A stretch of DNA of 7,507 nucleotides from CAYWHE01 sp964458125 (lineage in GTDB: Bacteria > Bacteroidota > Bacteroidia > AKYH767-A > OLB10): NCBI GenBank assembly GCA_964458125.1, contig CAYWHE010000203.1:1-7507 (forward strand), written 5' to 3'. A model generated the notes under the pieces. That model did not search any database and was not told where the DNA came from. It saw only the letters and a list, made by a program, of their open reading frames with translations. The translations under genes and the position numbers were made by a program. Of this stretch, positions 1 to 6,500 are shown in pieces (positions within the stretch are counted from its first letter, which is position 1; each line of letters starts with the position of its first letter).

Positions 1-301
1 CCTACAGCTACCTGGATTGTTCAGGTTTACCATTCTCCTGGACGTATACCTATACGGTTGACCATGTAACGGCTCCGTCAGAATTCGGAGGTCCGGTGTC
101 AATAGCAAGTACGGTAGAATGTGCATCAGCAGCCGTAGCTCCTACCTTACCGGTAGTGAAGGATGTTTGCGGCAACACGCTCACGCCGACCGGCGCACCA
201 GCCATGGGAGGCACTTACACCACATGTGAAGGCACCATTACCTATACCTACAGCTACCTGGATTGTTCAGGTTTACCATTCTCCTGGACGTATACCTATA
301 C
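1..301 (+). repeat. HYR-like tandem units with a 55-bp exact direct repeat (1-55 and 247-301)
   Basis: Bases 1-55 recur without change at 247-301, a period of 246 bp or 82 codons. Beyond base 55 the copies diverge by scattered substitutions but stay alignable (TVDHVTAP against TIDHVTAP). The repeated segment encodes YSYLDCSGLPFSWTYTYT. A third, more divergent copy of the motif (YTYTDCSGLSSVWTYTYT) ends near 542. The array probably extends leftwards out of the window. Confidence 0.9.
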
Positions 302-1961
302 CATTGACCATGTAACAGCCCCTATTGTACCGGCCAACGGATCGTCAACAGTTGAATGTGTATCTGAAGCCGTTCCTCCAACACCTCCTGTCGTGACTGA
401 TGTATGTGGTAATAACATATCCGCAGTATTGACTTCAACAGTTGATTCACCAGATCCGCTGGTATTTGCCGGAACAAGGATATACACCTATACTTACACC
501 GATTGTTCAGGCTTAAGTTCAGTATGGACCTATACCTACACTGTAAATGATGTAACGGATCCTGTTATATCGGCATGTCCTTCCAACTTCGTTGCCCCCA
601 TCAGTTGCAGCGGAGTGGTAACTTACACGGCACCGACGGCAACGGATAACTGCAGCGGAGTGACGGTAAGTTGTGTACCTGCTTCCGGTTCCATATTCCC
701 GGTTGGTGTTACCACGGTAACCTGCACGGCAACTGATGCATCGGGCAATACGGATGTATGCACCTTCACGGTGACCATCAACCAGCTCACCTTATCGCTT
801 ACGCCGTCCACTTACATCGGCGGTTATAATGTGCGTTGTTTTGGAAACAGCGACGGTTCCATTAACCTGACTGTTACCAACGCCCAGGGCGGAGTCACTT
901 ATGCATGGAGCAATGGGGCCACTACGGAGGATGTCAGCGGACTGACTGCCGGAACCTATACGGTTACAGTTACCAACGGATCCTGCTCAACCAGTACCAG
1001 TATCACGCTGACCCAGCCTGCCGCAATTACAGCAACATTTACCAAAACCAATGTCAACTGCAATGGAGCTGCAACGGGCACGGCCACGGTGAATCCATCA
1101 GGAGGAGCCGGAAGCTATACCTACCTGTGGAGCAACACCAAGACCACCGCAACCATTACAGGTCTGACAGCCGGAACATACACCGTTACGATTTCAGATG
1201 CCAACGGCTGCAACGGGGTGGCTTCGGTTACCATTACACAGCCGGCAGGCATGAACCTGACTACCAGTAAGACGAACGTCAGCTGCAACGGCGGAACCAA
1301 CGGAACGGCCAACGTATCGGTCAGCGGCGGTACCACGCCCTACACCTACCTGTGGAGCAACGGCAAAACCACGGCCAGTACCACCGGCCTGGCTGCAGGT
1401 ACATATACGGTTACCGTTACCGATGCGGGAGGATGTACGAAGTCAGCATCCCTGAACATTCTTCAGCCTACGGCCATCGTGGTTTCAATAACACCAAGCG
1501 GAAGCACGGCAACAGCATCGGCTACCGGCGGGACACCTGGTTATACTTACCTGTGGAGCAACGGACAGGCAACAGCTACCGCTACCGGACTTATTTCAGG
1601 AAATACCTATACGGTTACCGTTACCGATACGAAGAACTGCAAGAAAACGCAGAGCATCGTACAGCCCCGCATGGGAGATCCGGATGCCAGCCTGAACCCG
1701 GCCGGTGATAACTTCAACGCGGTCATTTACCCGAATCCGAACATGGGCATCTTCAACCTCGAATTCAACGCGGCTGAAAACGAACAAACCCGGGTGATGC
1801 TCGTGGATTATACGGGAAGGACCGTCTTTAAACAGCATGGCATTTCGGTTGAAGGTCAGAACACGATACCCTTCAACCTGAGTAACCTGGCCAAGGGAGT
1901 GTACTTCCTGCAGGTGGAGTGCGGCAATCATGCGAAGACCCTTCGTGTCGTATTGCAGTAA
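1..1961 (+). CDS. Large T9SS-secreted HYR/SprB-repeat adhesin-like protein, C-terminal part (5' end outside window)
   Basis: The frame is open from position 3 to the TAA at 1959-1961, giving 652 visible residues. The GTG at 96 is inside a repeat and is not the start. Domains in order: two and a half HYR-like units of about 82 residues (1-545), with recurring STVEC, DVCGN and DCSGL...WTYTYT motifs; one canonical HYR domain (about 546-779; DPVISACPS, ATDNCSG, FPVGVTTVTCTATDASGN); four SprB-type repeats (about 789-1667; CxG, YxYLWSNG, GLxAGTYTVTVTD, ITQP); and a T9SS type A sorting domain (about 1716-1958; VIYPNPNMGIFNLEF, then LAKGVYFLQVECG and a basic, hydrophobic end). In the known family this tail directs export across the outer membrane and is cleaved on surface attachment or release. 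SprB repeats are named after the gliding adhesin SprB of Flavobacterium johnsoniae. A role in adhesion or matrix is inferred. The fourth SprB unit lacks the first cysteine. No catalytic domain is visible. Confidence 0.95.
   Translation, partial: YSYLDCSGLPFSWTYTYTVDHVTAPSEFGGPVSIASTVECASAAVAPTLPVVKDVCGNTLTPTGAPAMGGTYTTCEGTITYTYSYLDCSGLPFSWTYTYTIDHVTAPIVPANGSSTVECVSEAVPPTPPVVTDVCGNNISAVLTSTVDSPDPLVFAGTRIYTYTYTDCSGLSSVWTYTYTVNDVTDPVISACPSNFVAPISCSGVVTYTAPTATDNCSGVTVSCVPASGSIFPVGVTTVTCTATDASGNTDVCTFTVTINQLTLSLTPSTYIGGYNVRCFGNSDGSINLTVTNAQGGVTYAWSNGATTEDVSGLTAGTYTVTVTNGSCSTSTSITLTQPAAITATFTKTNVNCNGAATGTATVNPSGGAGSYTYLWSNTKTTATITGLTAGTYTVTISDANGCNGVASVTITQPAGMNLTTSKTNVSCNGGTNGTANVSVSGGTTPYTYLWSNGKTTASTTGLAAGTYTVTVTDAGGCTKSASLNILQPTAIVVSITPSGSTATASATGGTPGYTYLWSNGQATATATGLISGNTYTVTVTDTKNCKKTQSIVQPRMGDPDASLNPAGDNFNAVIYPNPNMGIFNLEFNAAENEQTRVMLVDYTGRTVFKQHGISVEGQNTIPFNLSNLAKGVYFLQVECGNHAKTLRVVLQ
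789..1667 (+). repeat. SprB-type repeat array, four units
   Basis: Units lie at about 789-1019, 1023-1247, 1251-1469 and 1473-1667, each 65 to 77 residues. Units 1 to 3 begin with a V(R/N/S)C(F/N)G motif and carry a second Cys near the end (NGSC, NGC, GGC). All contain a WSN turn followed by a G(L)xAGTYTVTV-like strand, and end in a QP dipeptide. Unit 4 has SITPSGSTATA in place of the Cys-containing opening and keeps only the later cysteine (KNC). SprB repeats are a known beta-rich family of Bacteroidota surface proteins. Confidence 0.85.
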
Positions 1962-1984
1962 GTAAACATTCGCATCAGGAGGGA

Positions 1985-2011
1985 GGGTGGCCTGTAGCCG
2001 CCCGCCATTTT
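1985..2011 (+). terminator. Weak hairpin after the first gene, possible terminator
   Basis: GGGTGGC (1985-1991) can pair with GCCGCCC (1997-2003) as seven pairs including one G-U, around a 5-nt loop. Four Ts follow at 2008-2011 after a 4-nt gap. It starts 24 bases after the stop codon of the first gene. The T tract is short and offset, so this is a candidate only. If it does not terminate, the small secreted protein downstream could be co-transcribed. Confidence 0.3.
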
Positions 2012-2098
2012 GAATGCGGAAAAAGGCAAGGAAAGCCATGGGATGCGGGTTCCGGTCATGAACCGGGCCAGGTTCCGGGATGAAATTGCCCGATAGCA

Positions 2099-3028
2099 TT
2101 GAAAAAGATGATGATGAATACGAAAGGAATGATACGGATGAACATACGGGGCGGCTTGCTGACCGGCATGTTGCTGTTTGCTTCCGCAGGCATGGCTCAG
2201 GATACCATCAGCCGGTATACGGCGATAGCCGGTCCCGATATCCAGGTATGTACGGGAGGATCGGTAATGCTTAACGGTGAAATGGGAGGGGAAGCCACCC
2301 AGGCAACATGGAGGGGAGGAAAAGGGGTGTTTATTCCCGGAAGGAACTTTCTACAGGCTGAGTATACGCCAGCCGCCGAGGAAGCAGGCAAAACCGTTGT
2401 GCTCATTCTCGTCACATCCGATTCGGTGAAGAAAGGTTTGCCAGGCAGGGATGAAATCAAAATTTCCGTCAACGAGGAGCCAAAAGCGAATGCAGGGCCT
2501 GACTTGCGGATATGCGCCGGTGAGCCAGTCCTGCTTCACGGCACCGTGGAAAAAAAATTCAAATCAGTAGAGTGGAAAACAAACGGCAGCGGGAGTTTTG
2601 ACAAAGCCGGAAACCTGGAGACTGTGTACACGCCTTCACAGAAGGATATCGAAGGCGGGGGTCTTTCGTTGGAATTTACTGCTTTTGCAGAAGGAGTGTG
2701 CCAGTCCTCTATGGATGCCATGATCGTCATGATCGATCCGTCACCTGATTTTACCGTTGAAGCTGATGTTACCGTGGAAGCGGGTAAGCCGGCATGGTTG
2801 AGTCTTCAATACCGGACCGCACCCGGCTCGGTTACCTGGAAAACAATCGGTACCGGCAGTTTCAGCAGTCCCGGAAAACCGGAAACATTTTATACCCCGA
2901 CGCCGGAGGATATCCTGCGGGAAACGCTCCCGGTGGAAGTCACCGTCGGCATGCCTGCAGGTGGCTGCAAGCGGACCAAAACAATAAACCTGCACTTCAA
3001 AACCAGGAATAGCGGAAAAACCAACTGA
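2099..3028 (+). CDS. Small secreted protein with three PKD/Ig-like 'AGPD' repeats
   Basis: This encodes 309 residues if it starts at TTG 2099, the first start-like codon after the in-frame TGA at 2081-2083; that start gives a typical MKK amino end. In-frame ATGs at 2108, 2129 and 2138 are alternatives. The last has a GAAAGGA stretch about 9 bases upstream and still leaves a complete signal peptide. The signal peptide ends about A33-Q34 (LLTGMLLFASAGMA, then Q). Three units follow at about 43-126, 130-213 and 217-300: AGPDIQVC...GG...W...YTP...EAG, AGPDLRIC...W...YTP, and a divergent third unit with VTWKTIGTGSFSSPG and FYTP. The same repeat family fills the giant gene downstream. Only four cysteines are present (C51, C139, C201, C290). 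No T9SS sorting tail, catalytic motif or lipobox is visible, so its final location (periplasm or outside) is unknown. The function is unknown; a structural or partner role alongside the neighbouring adhesins is inference. Confidence 0.85.
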   Translation: MKKMMMNTKGMIRMNIRGGLLTGMLLFASAGMAQDTISRYTAIAGPDIQVCTGGSVMLNGEMGGEATQATWRGGKGVFIPGRNFLQAEYTPAAEEAGKTVVLILVTSDSVKKGLPGRDEIKISVNEEPKANAGPDLRICAGEPVLLHGTVEKKFKSVEWKTNGSGSFDKAGNLETVYTPSQKDIEGGGLSLEFTAFAEGVCQSSMDAMIVMIDPSPDFTVEADVTVEAGKPAWLSLQYRTAPGSVTWKTIGTGSFSSPGKPETFYTPTPEDILRETLPVEVTVGMPAGGCKRTKTINLHFKTRNSGKTN

Positions 3029-3596
3029 AATCGCCTGGGAGGATTGAAATGTTTGGGACTGGGTGCAGTATTAATACGGAGTGGAGTATCCTGTTAAAAA
3101 ATACAAGGCAGGAAAATTTCAATAGGATGCTTCGGCATCATTGATTTATTCATCCTCTGAACGGGATGCATAAAGCTGAATCAAAACCAATGTCCTGCAG
3201 GAATCAGGGCCAGTCGGAAGTTTTATGGTCTGAAATGAAAGTTGCCTGGAGTCAGTTATTCGCGCATTGAATATTTAAAGGATTATGTAAGTATATAAAG
3301 ACAAACCGATGAGAGATTGAATGAGTCATGTTAAAATGAAAAGTTTCCATTGTCATGAGTAGGTGTATGAGAGATGAAGTTCCTGACAGGAATAACTAAT
3401 TAGCCATGCAACACGAAACATCAAAATATGGAAAAAAAGTAACAGGTGATCTTCTCATGCTTATTCGAACAGAAAACTAACGCTATATCCTCCATTACCC
3501 AATTATAACCCGAACCCTGAATTTTAATAAAAACCTGCATTTAGCCTCGTGAACTGAAGTTCTGTAAAATTTTTAGAGCATTAAATCCCGATTATC
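3029..3596. other. AT-rich 568-bp intergenic region without a convincing gene
   Basis: Stops are frequent in the frames I read and I found no ORF resembling a protein. The base composition is visibly richer in A and T than the flanking genes. It holds the hairpin at 3126-3139 and a few short palindromes (GTATTAATAC at 3068-3077; TTCCTGACAGGAA at 3380-3392; GAACTGAAGTTC at 3551-3562). I looked for the Bacteroidota promoter pattern TAnnTTTG upstream of the giant gene and did not find a clear match. The promoter and 5' leader of the downstream gene presumably lie here. Confidence 0.6.
3126..3150 (+). terminator. UUCG-loop hairpin with T-rich tail, candidate terminator of the small secreted protein gene
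   Basis: GATGC (3126-3130) pairs perfectly with GCATC (3135-3139) around a TTCG loop closed by C-G, the very stable cUUCGg tetraloop. A T-rich but interrupted tail (ATTGATTTATT) follows. It lies about 97 bases after the stop at 3028. A longer-range alternative pairing, AGGATG (3124-3129) with CATCCT (3151-3156), uses part of the same left arm, so the two structures exclude each other. The stem has only five pairs, so the terminator call is tentative. Confidence 0.4.
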
Positions 3597-6500
3597 ATGA
3601 AACGAAAAATACCTGACTGCCAGCTACGTAAAGTAATTCTGAGATTCCAGATTCTTATATTGATTGTTTCAGTATTTGGGCTTTTTGAGCGGGTCAATGG
3701 ACAACTTTTACAATGGAATACATTCGGAAATGCGGGAACCGAAACAGCGGAACCCAGCGTTTATAATAATCCCTATTTATCGTCATCAACACTGACACAG
3801 GGCGCAGGGGTTAACCCTTCCGCAAATAGTAACAGGTTTGGTGGCAATAATTGGTTTAATTCAGGAAATACCTCTCCGAATACCTTAGCCGAAGCAATTG
3901 CAGGAAATGATTATATTGAATTTGTTGCAGCGCCTGTTTCCGGATATTCATTTACCCCTACATCCTTTGAATTTGTATGGGATCGATCAGCCACAGGACC
4001 TGCAAATGTGGCCATCCGGTCTTCCTCTGACGGCTTTGCTTCCAATCTGGGAACCCCGGTGACAGGGATTGTTTCATCAGCTTTCGCAACAAATACAATT
4101 ACAATTTCAACCCTGACCAATGTTACTTCAGCCACGACTTTTCGAATTTATGGTTACGGTGGAACCGGTACGGCCGGAACCGGTGGATTTGACATTAATT
4201 CGGATATTGTTAATATACAGTTGAACGGAACTGTGGCTTGTGAAAATCTTCCTGTTATTCAACCCATTACCGGAGGTGTAACCTGTGTGGACGCCACTTT
4301 AACCTTCCATGCCATCATAGGGGGAAGCGCGACAACGGTCAATTGGTCCGGTGGTATTCCGGCTCATTTTAGTAATCCGGTTGCTGCACCTCCTGACTTT
4401 TATATTGATTACACGCCTGATGCTACAGAAGCCGGCTCACTTGTCATTATAGCAACCACTGATGATCCTGATGGCGCCGGACCATGCCAGGAAGCCTCCA
4501 CGAATGCCACGAATACGGTGTATCCTTTACCGGACGCCTCCATCAGCGCTTCCCCGAATCCTGTTTGCCAGGGAGATCCGGTAACCGTTACATTTACACT
4601 AACAGGAACACCTCCCTTTGATTTTGATTATGACGATGGATTTGGTAACTATAATGTAACGGGAGTGCTGACCAATACCTATGCTGTTATTCTTAATCCT
4701 GTTTCAGCGGTTACCATTTCCATGATTGATATTTCTGATGCCAATTGCATTGCTTTTCCTTCCTCACTGGTGAATATCGGTGTAAACGTTTGCGGCGGTT
4801 GTGTAGATCCGATCATTGCTGATGCAGGACCCGATATTCATGTCTGTGAAGATGGAACTGTCGGTCTGAATGGCAGTATTACCGGGGAATTATCCACCGG
4901 GCAATGGATTGGCGGAGCCGGAACATTTTTCCCCGACCGGTTTACGCTCAATGCCGATTACACACCGGATACTTCCGAAGCAGGTGATACCCTGTTGCTG
5001 GTGCTGGCCTCTGATACCGGGAACTGCCCGGGGGTAACAGATACAATTAAAATTATTGTAGATCAACTCGCCACAGTTGATGCCGGTCCGGATATTGCGG
5101 CCTGCATTTTGGGGTCAGTGACCCTGAACGGAATTCTCGGAGGAAGCGCAACCGGCGGGCATTGGCTGGGAGGTTTGGGAACCTTTGTACCGGATAACTA
5201 TACCTTGAACGCCGACTATGTTCCTGATCCTTCGGAAGCAGGTACCGTTGTGACACTGACATTGGTGGGAGACCTCGCCCCGGGAAATGTCTGTATTCCT
5301 CCAACAGATGACATTGAATTGACTATTGATACCGTGCCCACCGCGTTCGCCGGTCCGGATCAGACCATCTGTTACGGTGCCACGGCCACCATGGCCGGTT
5401 ATGTAACAGGAGGCGTCAGCACCGGAACATGGAGTACCTCCGGTGACGGAACCTTTGATAACACTGCGGCTTTGAATGCTATTTATACGCCGGGACCAAC
5501 CGACCTGTTCAATGCATCCGTCACCCTGACTTTAACACCTGACCCGTATGGCATTTGCCCGGTGACCACGGATGATATCCTCTTGTTTATCGGTGAGCAG
5601 ATCATCGTCAATGCCGGTCCGGATATCCATGTATGCGAAGACGGCACGGTAGGATTAAGCGGTAGTATTTCGGGTGGAGTGACCACCGGTGAATGGCTGG
5701 GCGGCCTGGGAACATTTTTCCCTGACCGTTACACGCTGAATGCCGACTATACGCCCGATCCCAGTGAAGCGGGGGATACCATCATGCTGGTTTTGGAATC
5801 CGATCCCGGAGTAAATAACTGCGATGCAGTTACAGATACCATATATATTGTAGTTGATGACCTTTCCACCGCTGATGCAGGTCCGGATATTTCTGCCTGT
5901 GTGATCGGATCGGTTACCCTGAACGGTGTTGTCGGAGGTGGCGCCATAGGCGGTCACTGGACAGGCGGACTGGGAACCTTTGTACCTGACATATACACCT
6001 TGAATGCTGATTATGTCCCTGATCCTGCTGAGGTAGGAACCGTTGTCACCCTGACCCTGGTTGCCGATCTGGATCCGGGTGATGTTTGTATCGCTGCAAC
6101 GGATGATATAGAAATCACCATTGACACGGTTCCCACGGCATTTGCCGGTCCGGATCAAACCATTTGTTACGGTGCGACAGCCACGATGGCGGGCTACGTG
6201 ACCGGTGGCATCAGTACGGGAACCTGGAGTACTGCCGGCGACGGGACCTTTAACAATGCCAGTTTATTGAATGCCATATATACACCGGGAAGCGCTGACT
6301 TAACCGCCGGCACGGTTCTTTTAACCCTTACGCCTGATTTTGCAGGTGTTTGCCCGGTTTCAACCGATGATATGCTGATCACCATCGGTGAACAGATCAT
6401 CGTCAATGCCGGTCCGGATATCCATGTATGCGAAGACGGTACGGTAGGATTAAGCGGTAGTATTTCGGGTGGAGTGACCACCGGTGAATGGCTGGGCGGC

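Noticed and set aside
96..98. GTG at 96 as the start of the first gene
   Set aside because: The frame is open leftwards to the window edge and encodes another copy of the same repeat, so the true start is outside the window.
905..1708. Plus-strand open frames at 905-1270 and 1352-1708
   Set aside because: Both are out-of-frame readings of the SprB repeat array. They look alike only because the repeats recur in the same phase.
1596..2099. Minus-strand open frame of 167 codons overlapping the end of the first adhesin gene
   Set aside because: It is antisense to the conserved T9SS sorting domain and has no domain features; the + strand frame explains the region.
2080..2274. Short + strand frame starting at ATG 2080, overlapping the small secreted protein
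   Set aside because: It is in another frame from 2099-3028, lacks domain features, and overlaps the signal peptide and first unit of a better supported gene.
3068..3392. Short palindromes GTATTAATAC (3068-3077) and TTCCTGACAGGAA (3380-3392) as operators
   Set aside because: Each occurs once, is not next to a recognisable promoter, and is short enough to arise by chance in an AT-rich gap.
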